A stretch of 36,635 bases of DNA from DASQFY01 sp036397815 (GTDB lineage: Bacteria; Chloroflexota; Limnocylindria; QHBO01): NCBI GenBank assembly GCA_036397815.1, contig DASWIE010000129.1:1-36635 (forward strand), read 5' to 3'. The notes beneath the pieces are model-generated. The model made no database searches and was not told where the DNA came from. It saw only the letters and a list, made by a program, of their open reading frames with translations. Positions 25,152 through 33,082 of this stretch are shown piece by piece. The translations under genes and the position numbers were made by a program. Every line of letters begins with the position of its first letter. Positions within the stretch are counted from its first letter, which is position 1.

Positions 25152-25175
25152 GCACCGTCTCAGCCGAGGGACCGA

Positions 25176-26336
25176 TTGGCGCCTCAGATCGACGTACGCC
25201 TCGAACACGTCACCAAGCGGTTCCACGACGTCGTCGCGGTCGATGACCTCTCGCTCGACATCGAGCAGGGCAGGTTCTTCTCCATGCTCGGGCCCTCAGG
25301 CTGCGGCAAGACGACCACCCTGCGCATGATCGGTGGCTTCGAGGAGGCCACCGCCGGCACGATCTACCTCGGTGAGACCGATGTCACCGGCCTGCCGCCT
25401 TTCAAGCGGGACGTGAACACGGTCTTCCAGAACTACGCCCTCTTCCCCCACCTATCGGTCTATGAGAACGTCGCCTTCGGGCTGCGCCGCAAGAAGGTCT
25501 CCGAGGGTGAGATCGGGAAACGGGTGTCGAGCATGCTGGACCTGGTCGAGCTGCCCGGCTACGAGCGGCGCAAGCCATCGCAGCTTTCCGGCGGGCAGCA
25601 GCAGCGCGTGGCCCTGGCCCGTGCCCTGATCAACCATCCCAGGGTGCTCCTCCTCGACGAGCCGTTGGGCGCCCTCGACCTGAAGCTGCGCAAGCAGATG
25701 CAGATCGAGCTGAAGCGGATCCAGACGGAGGTCGGGATCACCTTCATCTACGTCACCCACGACCAGGAGGAGGCGATGACGATGTCCGACCGCATCGCCG
25801 TGATGCGCGCCGGTCGGATCGAGCAGCTCGGGACGCCGGAAGAGCTCTACGAGCGGCCGGAGACGACCTTCGTGGCCGGCTTCCTGGGGGTCAGCAACCT
25901 GCTCGAAGGCGCGGTCGCCGGCAGGGACGGGTCGCTGGTGGCCGTGCGTCTCGAGGACGGCACCATCCTGCGTGCGCCGGCGGAGGGCGTCGATGGGTCG
26001 GCAACGGTGCGGATCGGCGTGCGCCCGGAGAAGCTGCGGGTCATCCCCGAGGGGAGTGGCGCCGGGGCATCCGAGACGCTCAACGTGATCGATGGCACGG
26101 TCCTCGATGCCAGCTACCTGGGCGTCTCGACCCAGTACCTGGTGGAGACGGGCGACGGGCACAAGCTGACCGTCTATGCGCAGAACCTGGAGACCGGGGG
26201 AGCCGCCGAGGCGCTGGCCGACGGCGAGCGGGTACGGCTCACCTGGAAGCCACAGCACACATTCGTGATCAGCGGACCGGCCGGCCACGTCGGCGGCGAT
26301 CCGCACATACCCGAAGAAGGAGAGATCGATGAGTGA
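25176..26336 (+). CDS. potA: Polyamine ABC transporter ATP-binding protein (PotA-like)
   Basis: 386 residues. Walker A GPSGCGKTTT is at about 39-48, with the Q-loop glutamine in NTVFQNYALFPHL. The signature LSGGQQQR is near 137-144, Walker B LLLDEPLGALD near 157-167, and the switch histidine in YVTHDQEEAMT. A C-terminal TOBE-type domain of about 140 residues follows. The sequence around NYALFPHLSVYENVAFGLR is typical of spermidine/putrescine importers. It powers uptake by the two permeases and binding protein encoded next. The start is TTG, accepted because GAGGGACCGA precedes it and the protein begins at the expected place. Its end overlaps the next start by eight bases, so it is the first gene of a coupled five-gene operon driven by the promoter near 25100. 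Confidence 0.93.
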   Translation: MAPQIDVRLEHVTKRFHDVVAVDDLSLDIEQGRFFSMLGPSGCGKTTTLRMIGGFEEATAGTIYLGETDVTGLPPFKRDVNTVFQNYALFPHLSVYENVAFGLRRKKVSEGEIGKRVSSMLDLVELPGYERRKPSQLSGGQQQRVALARALINHPRVLLLDEPLGALDLKLRKQMQIELKRIQTEVGITFIYVTHDQEEAMTMSDRIAVMRAGRIEQLGTPEELYERPETTFVAGFLGVSNLLEGAVAGRDGSLVAVRLEDGTILRAPAEGVDGSATVRIGVRPEKLRVIPEGSGAGASETLNVIDGTVLDASYLGVSTQYLVETGDGHKLTVYAQNLETGGAAEALADGERVRLTWKPQHTFVISGPAGHVGGDPHIPEEGEIDE

Positions 26337-27567
26337 CCTGGAGCGTCGCAGTAGGATCGAGCTCGCCATTGACCAGGTCATGCGCCGCGATCTCGTCACG
26401 CGCAGGACCTTCCTGCGTCGCGCGGGAAGGGGCGGCGTGGCGGTCGGGGCGCTGCTGACGCTGCCGGGCCTGCTGGCGGCGTGTGGCCCGGCGGCCTCGA
26501 CGAAGCTGCGCTGGCTCAACTGGCCCGCCTACATCGACATTGACGAAGAGATCGACCCCGACCCGACGCAGTACCCGTCCCTCAATGCGTTCATCGCCCA
26601 GACCGGCATCGACGTGGAGTACAACGAGGGGCTGCTCGACAACGCGGACTTCCTGGCGCAGTACGCACCCGACTTGCGGGCGGGCAACAACACCGGCTGG
26701 GACGTCATGTCCCCAGGCGGCTGGGTGGTCGAGCGGATGGCGCGCAACGGCTGGCTGGAGGAGCTCGACCACTCGAAGCTGCCCAACTGGACCGCCAACG
26801 GCGCGGACTACGCCAAGGGCCTGTGGTTCGACTCGGACAACAAGTACAGCGTGTGGTGGCAGGGCGGCATCACCGGCATCGCGTATGACCCGGAGCTGAC
26901 CGGCCGCGAGATCACCACCTTCGACGATCTGCTCGACACCGAGTTCTCCGGGCGGGTCGGCGGCTTCAGCGACATGCGCGACATGTTCGGCCTCACCCTG
27001 CTCTCCCTGGGCGTGGAGCCGGCGAACGCCACGGTCGACGACGTGCAGCGCGCACAGGAGAAGCTGCTCGCCGCGCCGAGCGGCCACTTCCGCGGTTTCT
27101 ACGGCAACGAGTACTACGACGCGCTGGCCGCCGGCGACCTGGCCATCAGCGTTGCGTGGTCGGGCGACGTCAGCCAGATGCAGCTGTACGACAACGACAA
27201 GGTGCAGTTCGTGGTGCCCGAGTCGGGCGGGATGCGCTGGAACGACAACCTCGTCATCCCCAAGGGCGGCGCCAATCTCGACAGCGCGCACAAGCTGCTG
27301 AACTACTGGTACGACCCGGTCGCGGCCGCCACGCTATCGGAGTACGTGGGCTACTTCACACCGGTGAAGGACCTGGACGCGAAGATCCTCGAGGACGCTG
27401 AGGCTGCGCGCGCCGACGACGCGGAGTGGGCCGACACCCTGGAGGCGATGGCTCCCACGGTCGTGCCGGCCGCAGACCAGATCGCCAACACGTACACCGA
27501 CAAGCAGTTGACCGAGGAAGAGGAGGCCCAGTGGAACGAGCGCTTCGAGGCGGTCCTGGGCGCGTGA
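26329..27567 (+). CDS. potD: Polyamine-binding lipoprotein, Tat-exported (PotD-like)
   Basis: 412 residues. The N-terminus has a twin-arginine motif TRRTFLRR at about residues 24-31, a hydrophobic stretch and a lipobox LLAAC with Cys 52, so the mature protein is a lipoprotein that is folded before export. The body is a periplasmic-binding-protein-type fold. LRWLNWPAYIDIDEEI, WDVMSPGGWVVERM, WWQGGITGIAYDP and SVAWSGDVSQMQ are in the places where PotD/PotF have ligand-contacting aromatic and acidic residues. It should capture spermidine, putrescine or a related cationic amine and hand it to the permeases. The gene overlaps potA by eight bases and has AAGGAGAG as its ribosome binding site. The exact ligand cannot be read from the sequence. 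Confidence 0.92.
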   Translation: MSDLERRSRIELAIDQVMRRDLVTRRTFLRRAGRGGVAVGALLTLPGLLAACGPAASTKLRWLNWPAYIDIDEEIDPDPTQYPSLNAFIAQTGIDVEYNEGLLDNADFLAQYAPDLRAGNNTGWDVMSPGGWVVERMARNGWLEELDHSKLPNWTANGADYAKGLWFDSDNKYSVWWQGGITGIAYDPELTGREITTFDDLLDTEFSGRVGGFSDMRDMFGLTLLSLGVEPANATVDDVQRAQEKLLAAPSGHFRGFYGNEYYDALAAGDLAISVAWSGDVSQMQLYDNDKVQFVVPESGGMRWNDNLVIPKGGANLDSAHKLLNYWYDPVAAATLSEYVGYFTPVKDLDAKILEDAEAARADDAEWADTLEAMAPTVVPAADQIANTYTDKQLTEEEEAQWNERFEAVLGA

Positions 27568-27607
27568 TCCTCAACTGAGCGCGCCCATCTCGCTCGGGGC
27601 GGTCTGA

Positions 27608-28465
27608 ATGCGTTCCCTGAGTCGCGGGCTGACGCCCTTCCTCCTGCTGCTGCCCGGCGGGGGCTGGCTGGTCGTCTTCTTCGTGCTGCCGATGGCGTTC
27701 ATGCTGCTCGTCTCCCTGCAGCAGGGAACCTTCGACACGGGCTACCAGCTGACGTGGAACTTCGGCATCTATCCAGAGGTGGTCGCCCAGTACTGGGACC
27801 TGTACGTCCGTTCTGCCTTCTTCGCGCTGACCACGACCCTGCTCACCCTGGCGATCGGATACCCGGTCGCCTACACCATCGCCTTCCGGGGCGGGCGCCT
27901 GAAGAACGCCCTTCTGCTCCTCGTGGTGCTCCCCTTCTTCGTCAGCTTCGTGATCCGCACCCTGAACTGGAGGATGATCCTTTCGGACAACGGGATGGTC
28001 TTCGGGACCCTCAAGGACCTGGGCCTCCTCGAGCAGAACTTCCATTTCCTGGCCACGCCCGCATCGGTCATCTTCGGGCTGACCTACAACTTCCTGCCGT
28101 TCATGATCCTGCCGCTCTACGTCGCGATCGAGAAGATCGACCGGCGGCTGATCGAAGCCGCGACCGACCTGTATGCCAGCCGGGTGCAGGCCTTCTGGCG
28201 CGTGACGTTCGTGCTCTCGCTGCCGGGCGTCGTCGCCGGGTCACTGCTCACCTTCATCCCGGCCATCGGCGACTTCATCACCGCCGAGGTGATCGGCGCG
28301 GGCAATCCCGAGGTCTTCATGGTCGGCAACATCATCCAGCGCAAGTTCCTCGACAGCCTGGACTACCCCGCCGCCGCCGCCCTTGCCTTCGTGCTGGTGG
28401 CCGCGGTGATGGCGCTGGTCACCGTCTACACCCGCGTCGTCGGCAGCGATCGGCTCGCCGGGTGA
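27608..28465 (+). CDS. potB: Polyamine ABC transporter permease (PotB-like)
   Basis: 285 residues with six transmembrane helices, the first at about 10-35 (LTPFLLLLPGGGWLVVFFVLP). The cytoplasmic EAA-type loop is recognisable as EAATDLYASRVQAFWRVTFVLSLPG near residues 180-204. The short segment SFVIRTLNWRMIL is typical of the PotB/PotC group. It forms half of the membrane channel of the polyamine importer with the next gene product. It begins 40 bases after the binding-protein gene and ends seven bases before the second permease, consistent with one transcript. Nothing unusual is seen; assignment of PotB rather than PotC is by order and similarity of the N-terminus. Confidence 0.93.
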   Translation: MRSLSRGLTPFLLLLPGGGWLVVFFVLPMAFMLLVSLQQGTFDTGYQLTWNFGIYPEVVAQYWDLYVRSAFFALTTTLLTLAIGYPVAYTIAFRGGRLKNALLLLVVLPFFVSFVIRTLNWRMILSDNGMVFGTLKDLGLLEQNFHFLATPASVIFGLTYNFLPFMILPLYVAIEKIDRRLIEAATDLYASRVQAFWRVTFVLSLPGVVAGSLLTFIPAIGDFITAEVIGAGNPEVFMVGNIIQRKFLDSLDYPAAAALAFVLVAAVMALVTVYTRVVGSDRLAG

Positions 28466-28472
28466 CCAGGCG

Positions 28473-29330
28473 ATGACCACCGCTGCCCCCGTGCACCACA
28501 GCCCGGCGCTGCGCGCCCGCCTGGGGGAGCTGGTGCTGCCGGCCTTCACCGGGCTCCTGCTCCTCTTCCTGTTCGCACCGATCGCGGTCATGATCGCGTT
28601 CAGCTTCAACGACCCCGCCGGGCGGCAGAACATCACCTGGCAGGGATTCACGTTGCGCAACTACGTCGACCTGTGGGGCCGCTCGCAGGTCACCGAGCCG
28701 ATGGTCGTCAGCGTTGTCGTGGCCGCCATCTCGACGGTGGTGGCCACCACCTTCGGCACCATGATCGGGCTCGCCCTGACGCGCTACGCATTCCGCGGCC
28801 GCTCGCTCATGAACCTGCTCATCTTCATCCCCATGACCGCTCCGGAGATCATCCTGGGAGCCTCCCTGCTGACCCTGTGGGTCAGCTTCGACGTGGAGCG
28901 CGGCCTCCTGACCATCCTGGCAGCGCACATCATGTTCAACATCAGCTACGTGGTGGTCACCGTGCGGGCACGCCTGGCCGGCTTCAATCGATCCCTGGAG
29001 GAGGCGGGCATGGACCTCTATGCCGATGGCCGTACCACGTTCTGGAAGATCACCTTCCCGATCATCTTCCCCGGCATCCTGGCGGCCGGCCTCCTCGCCT
29101 TCGCTCTGTCGATCGACGACTACGTGATCACCCTCTTCTCCGCCGGGCATACGCTCACCTTCCCGCTCTGGGTCTTCGGCGTCAGCCGGCTCGGCATCCC
29201 GCCCGAGGTCAACGTGCTCGGCACGCTCATCTTCCTGATCGCCTTCGCCTTCATCGGCGTCCAGCTCTGGGGCCAGCGACGCCAGGGCCGGACGGGAGAG
29301 GCGGGGCCTGTCACCATGGTGGGCAAATGA
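28473..29330 (+). CDS. potC: Polyamine ABC transporter permease (PotC-like)
   Basis: 285 residues with six predicted helices, the first at about 20-45 (VLPAFTGLLLLFLFAPIAVMI). A typical SFNDPAGRQ segment follows it. The EAA-type loop reads EEAGMDLYADGRTTFWKITFPIIFPG near residues 170-195. The late helix has LAFALSIDDYVITLFSAG, a stretch strongly typical of PotC. It pairs with the PotB-like permease. The gene follows by seven bases and is itself followed by the aminotransferase within 27 bases, so the operon continues into catabolism. The tail is short, Arg/Gly-rich and cytoplasmic. Confidence 0.93.
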   Translation: MTTAAPVHHSPALRARLGELVLPAFTGLLLLFLFAPIAVMIAFSFNDPAGRQNITWQGFTLRNYVDLWGRSQVTEPMVVSVVVAAISTVVATTFGTMIGLALTRYAFRGRSLMNLLIFIPMTAPEIILGASLLTLWVSFDVERGLLTILAAHIMFNISYVVVTVRARLAGFNRSLEEAGMDLYADGRTTFWKITFPIIFPGILAAGLLAFALSIDDYVITLFSAGHTLTFPLWVFGVSRLGIPPEVNVLGTLIFLIAFAFIGVQLWGQRRQGRTGEAGPVTMVGK

Positions 29331-29357
29331 CCGATGACCAGCCTGGGGGAGGGACCG

Positions 29358-30680
29358 ATGATCGACGAGCGGGCTGACCCGGAGGTCGGGCGCTGGCTGG
29401 AGCGGCGCGACCGCGTGCCATCGGTCTGGTCCCGCTACACCGACCTGGTGGTGGAGCGCGGCGAGGGCTCCTGGATCGAGACGATCGACGGCGAGCGCTA
29501 CCTCGACTACACGTGTGGCATCGGGGTGACCAACGTCGGCCACGCCCACCCACGGGTCGTGGCGGCGATCGCCGACCAGGCGGCGCGGATCATCCACGCT
29601 CAGCAGAACATCCTCTACCACAAGCCCGGCCTGGAGCTCCACGAGCGGCTGCCGCGCACCTTTCCCGGCGTGGTCGAGGGCGACGAGGTGGGGCTCTTCC
29701 TGTCGAACTCCGGAGCGGAGGCGATCGAGGCGGCGATCAAGCTGGCCAAGGTCGCAACTCGGCGGCCGGTCGTGATCGCCTTCCGCGGCGGCTTCCACGG
29801 CCGCACCCACGGCACCATGGCCCTGACCAGCTCGGCGGTGCGGATGCGCGGCCACTACGAGCCGCTGCTGGGCGGAGTCCATTTCGCGCCGTACCCCTAC
29901 GCCCTGCGCAATCCCACCGGGCGGAGCGACGAGGCGGCGCTGGCCTTCAGCCTGGCCGCGATCGAGGAGCTGTTCGCCACGCTGGTCTATCCGGACGACG
30001 TGGCCGCGTTCGTGGTCGAGCCAGTCCTGGGCGAGGGCGGCTACGTGGTGCCGTCCGACGGCTTCCTGCCCGCCCTCCGCGAGCTCGCCGACCGGCACGG
30101 CATCCTCCTCATCGCCGACGAGATCCAGACCGGCTTCGGACGCACCGGGCGCATGTGGGCGACCGACTGGTACGACGCGCGGCCCGACATAGTGGTCATG
30201 GCCAAGGGGATCGCCTCCGGCCTGCCCCTGTCGGGGATCATGGCGCGGCGCGAGCTGATCGAGCGCTTCGCGCCCGGTACGCACGGTGGGACGTACGGCG
30301 GCAATGCGGTCGCCTGTGCCGCCGCGCTGGCGACGCTCGACGTGATCGCGGCCGAGGGCCTGCTCGAGAATGCCCGCCAGCAGGGCGAACGGCTCCTCTC
30401 CAACCTGCGCCGCATCACGACCGGGCACGGCACTGTGGCCGAGGTGCGCGGGCGCGGGCTGATGATCGGGATCGAGTTCGCTGAAGGCGCCGAGCTGCGG
30501 CCCCGCCCGGACCTTGCCAAGGCACTCCTGCACGAGGCCTTCGAGCGCAAGCTCCTGTTGCTGACCTGCGGCGCCTACGGGCAGGTGGTGCGGGTCATCC
30601 CGCCGCTGGTCACGACCGATACCGAGGTCGACTCGGCGGTCGAGGTGATCGAGGAGTCGCTCGCCGCGATCGGCGCCTAA
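29358..30680 (+). CDS. Class III PLP aminotransferase (GABA/putrescine type)
   Basis: About 440 residues, normal for class III omega-aminotransferases. The PLP lysine is Lys 283 in VVMAKGIASG, and the cofactor ring-binding Asp 254 is in IADEIQTGFGRTG. LFLSNSGAEAIEAAIKLAK binds the phosphate, and GGTYGGNAVACAAALA is near residues 311-326. It transfers an amino group from an omega-amino compound to 2-oxoglutarate or pyruvate. Linkage to a polyamine importer favours putrescine, a polyamine product or GABA as substrate; sequence alone cannot choose. The frame is open to an ATG at 29334, but 29358 has GGGGGAGGGACCG before it and is preferred. Its TAA overlaps the stop of the flavin-reductase-like gene on the other strand by three bases. 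Confidence 0.92.
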   Translation: MIDERADPEVGRWLERRDRVPSVWSRYTDLVVERGEGSWIETIDGERYLDYTCGIGVTNVGHAHPRVVAAIADQAARIIHAQQNILYHKPGLELHERLPRTFPGVVEGDEVGLFLSNSGAEAIEAAIKLAKVATRRPVVIAFRGGFHGRTHGTMALTSSAVRMRGHYEPLLGGVHFAPYPYALRNPTGRSDEAALAFSLAAIEELFATLVYPDDVAAFVVEPVLGEGGYVVPSDGFLPALRELADRHGILLIADEIQTGFGRTGRMWATDWYDARPDIVVMAKGIASGLPLSGIMARRELIERFAPGTHGGTYGGNAVACAAALATLDVIAAEGLLENARQQGERLLSNLRRITTGHGTVAEVRGRGLMIGIEFAEGAELRPRPDLAKALLHEAFERKLLLLTCGAYGQVVRVIPPLVTTDTEVDSAVEVIEESLAAIGA

Positions 30681-31243
30681 CCCGCCTCGGGCTCGGGAGC
30701 GAGTCGCCGGTACGTGGAGCCGTACCAGATCAGCGGCTCGGCGCCCTCGTCGAACCCCGCGGCCACGATCTCGCCCACGAACAGGCTGTGGTCGCCGCCG
30801 GGATGCTGCGCCACCAGCCGACAGTCGAAGAAGGCGATCGCGCCGTCCAGGATCGGCGAGCCTGTCTCGGCCTCGTGCCAGGGCGCGTCGCAGAATCGCT
30901 GCAGCTTGCCGGCGGTCGTCGGCTGCGCGAAGCATTCGGCCAATGCGCGCTGATCCTCGGCGAGCACGCTGACGGCGAACGAGTGGCTGCCCACGATCGC
31001 GACGTGGGTCTCCGACTTGCGGCTGATGCTGGCCATCATGAGCGGCGGATCGATGCTGACGCTGGCGATCGCGTTGGCGGTCATGCCGGCCAGCAGCGGT
31101 CCGTGACGGGCCGCAACGACCGCCACGCCCGTGGCGAAGCGGGCCATCATGCCGCGCAGCTGTCGTTGCTGCTCGGCTGTCATCGGGGCCACCGCCGCTC
31201 CCGCCGGGTCGCGCTCGATGCGGGTCACCCCTGCGATCGACAT
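30677..31243 (-). CDS. Flavin reductase-like, FMN-binding split-barrel protein
   Basis: 188 residues. The N-terminal LRGMMARFATGVAVVAARHG, GMTANAIASVSIDPPLMMAS, and HSFAVSVLAEDQRALAECFA are the motifs of the flavin reductase domain (HpaC/ActVB/DIM6-NTAB group). The last third has GAIAFFDCRLVAQHPGGDHSLFVGEIVAAG and ends with a WYGSTYRRL strand, as in the family. It is likely to bind FMN and reduce it with NAD(P)H to supply an oxygenase, or to work as a small flavoenzyme. No matching two-component monooxygenase is in the window, but an LLM-fold oxidoreductase lies three genes upstream in the same run and is a natural candidate partner. Start overlaps the stop of the preceding small gene by one base. 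Confidence 0.88.
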   Translation of the reverse strand: MSIAGVTRIERDPAGAAVAPMTAEQQRQLRGMMARFATGVAVVAARHGPLLAGMTANAIASVSIDPPLMMASISRKSETHVAIVGSHSFAVSVLAEDQRALAECFAQPTTAGKLQRFCDAPWHEAETGSPILDGAIAFFDCRLVAQHPGGDHSLFVGEIVAAGFDEGAEPLIWYGSTYRRLAPEPEAG

Positions 31244-31575
31244 CAGCGGTAGCGCTCGAGCTTCTCGAGCACGGCGTTGGCGGTGGCCCAGTCGTCGGCG
31301 GTCGGCTGCGCGCCGCGGCGCAGGTGGACCAGGGGAACCGCGTTCCAGGACGGGCCCTCGCGCGGGATATGGATCCCGAGCTCGCCGCTGTCCAGCACCG
31401 CCACCACCGTCGCGCCGCGCTCGCCGCCACGGGCCAGCGCCCGATCGAGGCTGCGCGCGAACTCCTCGGGTGGCCCGAACTCGAGGCCGATGCGCATCGC
31501 GATCAGCCCGGCGGTGGGCGGCACGACCGGATCACCCCGGGTCGGCTCGAGCTCCTCGCCGGGATCCGGCCCCAT
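31243..31575 (-). CDS. Small hypothetical protein
   Basis: 110 residues, not recognised. It has no signal peptide, membrane helix or known motif. The middle contains a plausible alpha/beta pattern (FGPPEEFARSLDRALARGGE, then TVVAVLDSGELGIHIPR), and the end is helical (ADDWATANAVLEKLERYR). Codon bias and the tight fit, 3 bases from the upstream gene and one-base overlap with the downstream start, argue that it is real. It belongs to the four-gene run with the LLM oxidoreductase and flavin-reductase-like protein. The function is unknown. Confidence 0.65.
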   Translation of the reverse strand: MGPDPGEELEPTRGDPVVPPTAGLIAMRIGLEFGPPEEFARSLDRALARGGERGATVVAVLDSGELGIHIPREGPSWNAVPLVHLRRGAQPTADDWATANAVLEKLERYR

Positions 31576-31578
31576 CGG

Positions 31579-31959
31579 TCAGGCCAGGACGCCGGCGAGC
31601 CAGGCGAAGAAGGTGAGGCTGCCGAGCACGGCGAAACCGATCACCGCCACCACCAGGACGAAGCCGATGGCGGAGGCCCAGGCCGGTACCGACCCGGTCG
31701 CGCGCCCGACCGAGCCGCGCGCCAGCCAGATGGCCAGCGCGTCGCCGTCCATCCGCAGCTCGACGTCCTCGTCGAGGGGCACGATCACCACTCGATCGCG
31801 ATCACCGCCCGCCGACTCGCCGGTGAGCAGCGCCCGGGTGGAGTCCCCCTGCCTGACCAGCAGCGCGTGGTCGCCCGCGGCGTTCGTGAGGGGCAGGGCC
31901 TGGAGGCGCCCGGAGGCGCCGAGCTGGAGCGGAGCGTGCTGGTCGCCCGGATCGTCCAT
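31579..31959 (-). CDS. Small C-terminally anchored membrane protein
   Basis: 126 residues with one long hydrophobic segment near the C-terminus (about residues 93-124, WASAIGFVLVVAVIGFAVLG and on) and a soluble N-terminal part of about 85 residues without a signal peptide. That topology is a tail-anchored protein with the N-terminus in the cytoplasm. The N-terminal domain looks beta-rich (RLQALPLTNAAGDHALLVR, DRVVIVPLDEDVELRMDGD) and is not a family I recognise. It lies 21 bases after the LLM oxidoreductase gene and 3 bases before the next small gene. It may anchor or regulate the neighbouring flavoenzymes, but that is conjecture. Confidence 0.7.
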   Translation of the reverse strand: MDDPGDQHAPLQLGASGRLQALPLTNAAGDHALLVRQGDSTRALLTGESAGGDRDRVVIVPLDEDVELRMDGDALAIWLARGSVGRATGSVPAWASAIGFVLVVAVIGFAVLGSLTFFAWLAGVLA

Positions 31960-31980
31960 CGGCGGCGAGGATACCAGCCG

Positions 31981-32895
31981 TCACCCGTCCAGCAGAGCGA
32001 GCGTCGGGGCCAACGCCGAGATGGTTTCGGCGTTGATCGGGTCCAGCACCAGCTGGACATGCGCCACGCCCTCGTCGGCGAAGGCGCGCAGCGCGGGCGC
32101 CAGCACCGACGGCTCTCCGCTGAACGCCTCGACCTCGGGCGTCGACAGGTCGCCCAGCTGCCGACCCTGCGCGCCGGGGAACGCGACGAATACCGCAACG
32201 CTGCGCTCCACCTCCGATGGATCGCGTCCGGCTGCGCGGCACGCCTCGTCGATCTCCCCGCGCAGCGCGCGGTAGCCGTCGGGGTGGTTGCCGAACCAGG
32301 TGAACCAGGCGTTCCAGGCCTGGACGTGCGGCAGGGCGATCGACAGCATGCGCGGCCCCTGTGAACCGATCATCAGCGGCGGACCGCCCGGCCGCGTCGA
32401 GCGCGGCAGGAGCTCGCAGTCGTCGAGTTGGAAGTAAGTCCCGTGGAAGTCACAGCGCCCGTCGCGCAGCAGGGAGCGGATGATGGTGAACGCCTCCTCG
32501 AAGCGGCTGACCCGGTGGTCGAAGGGATAGCCGTAGGCGCGGTACTCGACCTCGTTCCATCCGGCGCCAAGGCCCAGGATCAGCCGACCGCCGCTGATCT
32601 CGTCAATGGTGGCCGCCTTCTTGGCGATCAGCCCCGGACTGGAGAAGCTGGTGGAGGCGACGAGCGGGCCGAGCTGCACCCGCTCGGTCACGGCCGCCAG
32701 CGCGGCGAGCGTGGTCCACGCCTCCCATGGGCCGCGCGTCGGGAGGCCGTCGCCGCGGTAGAGCAGATGGTCGCCGACCCAGATCGAATCGAGCCCGATC
32801 GCCTCTGCCCGGCGGGCCATCTCGCGCTGCTCGGGCCAGCGGGCGACGTACTCGACCTCGGGAAGCTGGAGTCCGACCTTCAACGGACGCGTCAC
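31981..32895 (-). CDS. LLM-class flavin/F420-dependent oxidoreductase
   Basis: About 304 residues. The luciferase-like TIM-barrel motifs are clear: VGLQLPEVEYVARWPE at the start, AIGLDSIWVGDHLL near 34-47, TTLAALAAVTERVQLGPLVA, IDEISGGRLILGLGAGWNEVEY and GGPPLMIGSQGPRML. The GLGAGWNEVEYRAYGYPF stretch is typical of the F420-dependent LLM group, but FMN use cannot be excluded. The frame is open 270 bases upstream to ATG at 33165, overlapping the VWA gene, but family alignment puts the start at GTG 32895. There is no ribosome binding site, and a -10-like CAGAAT ends six bases before it, so the transcript may be leaderless. It heads a four-gene run. Confidence 0.9.
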   Translation of the reverse strand: MTRPLKVGLQLPEVEYVARWPEQREMARRAEAIGLDSIWVGDHLLYRGDGLPTRGPWEAWTTLAALAAVTERVQLGPLVASTSFSSPGLIAKKAATIDEISGGRLILGLGAGWNEVEYRAYGYPFDHRVSRFEEAFTIIRSLLRDGRCDFHGTYFQLDDCELLPRSTRPGGPPLMIGSQGPRMLSIALPHVQAWNAWFTWFGNHPDGYRALRGEIDEACRAAGRDPSEVERSVAVFVAFPGAQGRQLGDLSTPEVEAFSGEPSVLAPALRAFADEGVAHVQLVLDPINAETISALAPTLALLDG

Positions 32896-32901
32896 GCTGC
32901 G

Positions 32902-32907
32902 ATTCTG
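32902..32907 (-). promoter_or_regulatory. Possible leaderless -10 element of the LLM gene
   Basis: The minus strand has CAGAAT, then exactly six bases, then the GTG start. The first and third positions deviate from the -10 consensus and no -35 is visible. Six-base spacing would place the transcription start on the start codon, as in the DUF1015 case, and explains the missing ribosome binding site. Confidence 0.3.
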
Positions 32908-32964
32908 ACCGGTCGCGGGACCCGACGCGGGATGAGTCGGCCATGAGCCCCCGAAAAGCCTGCC

Positions 32965-32997
32965 GCCGACGTGTTCAGGTGATCTGAACACTTCGGC
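32965..32997 (-). terminator. Strong dyad after the VWA operon
   Basis: The sequence is GCCGA-c-GTGTTCAG-GTGAT-CTGAACAC-t-TCGGC (plus strand), a 13-pair dyad with one mismatch and a five-base centre. Read on the minus strand, it lies 86 bases beyond the VWA stop and is followed about seven bases later by CTTTTC. That fits a weak intrinsic terminator of the second AAA+/VWA operon. Equally, the 8-base perfect arms around a 5-base spacer look like an operator for the LLM gene, whose start is 70 bases away. Confidence 0.5.
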
Positions 32998-33082
32998 AGT
33001 TGGCACATGCCCACGAACGATGGCGCAACCACTGGTCACTGCTCGAAGCTGGCTTGCGCTCGGGGGAGGCGAGTAGGTCGCG

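Larger units (their letters stand above)
24623..25175. other. 553-base intergenic region upstream of the polyamine operon
   Basis: Nothing with strong coding character fills this interval. It holds a 12-base direct repeat near its left end, one candidate tiny basic gene on the minus strand (24881-25009), a good sigma-70-like promoter for the transporter operon and a leader hairpin. I looked for a tRNA-like cloverleaf and saw none. The longer open frames on the minus strand across it (up to 120 codons) look like chance frames of GC-rich DNA. Confidence 0.6.

Noticed and set aside
24623..25175. Search for a tRNA or other RNA gene in the longest gap
   Set aside because: No cloverleaf with a T-loop GTTCRA-type motif and CCA-like end was found. 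Short stems present are explained by the leader hairpin.
24864..25226. Minus-strand 120-codon frame crossing the potA start
   Set aside because: It runs antisense through the promoter, leader and start of potA and has no coding-like sequence. Only the separate 42-residue frame starting at 25009 was kept as a weak candidate.
28419..31430. 1003-codon minus-strand frame across potC and the aminotransferase
   Set aside because: It is antisense to two well-supported genes, has low-complexity Asp/Gly/Arg/His composition, and its right end overlaps the real flavin-reductase gene in another frame.
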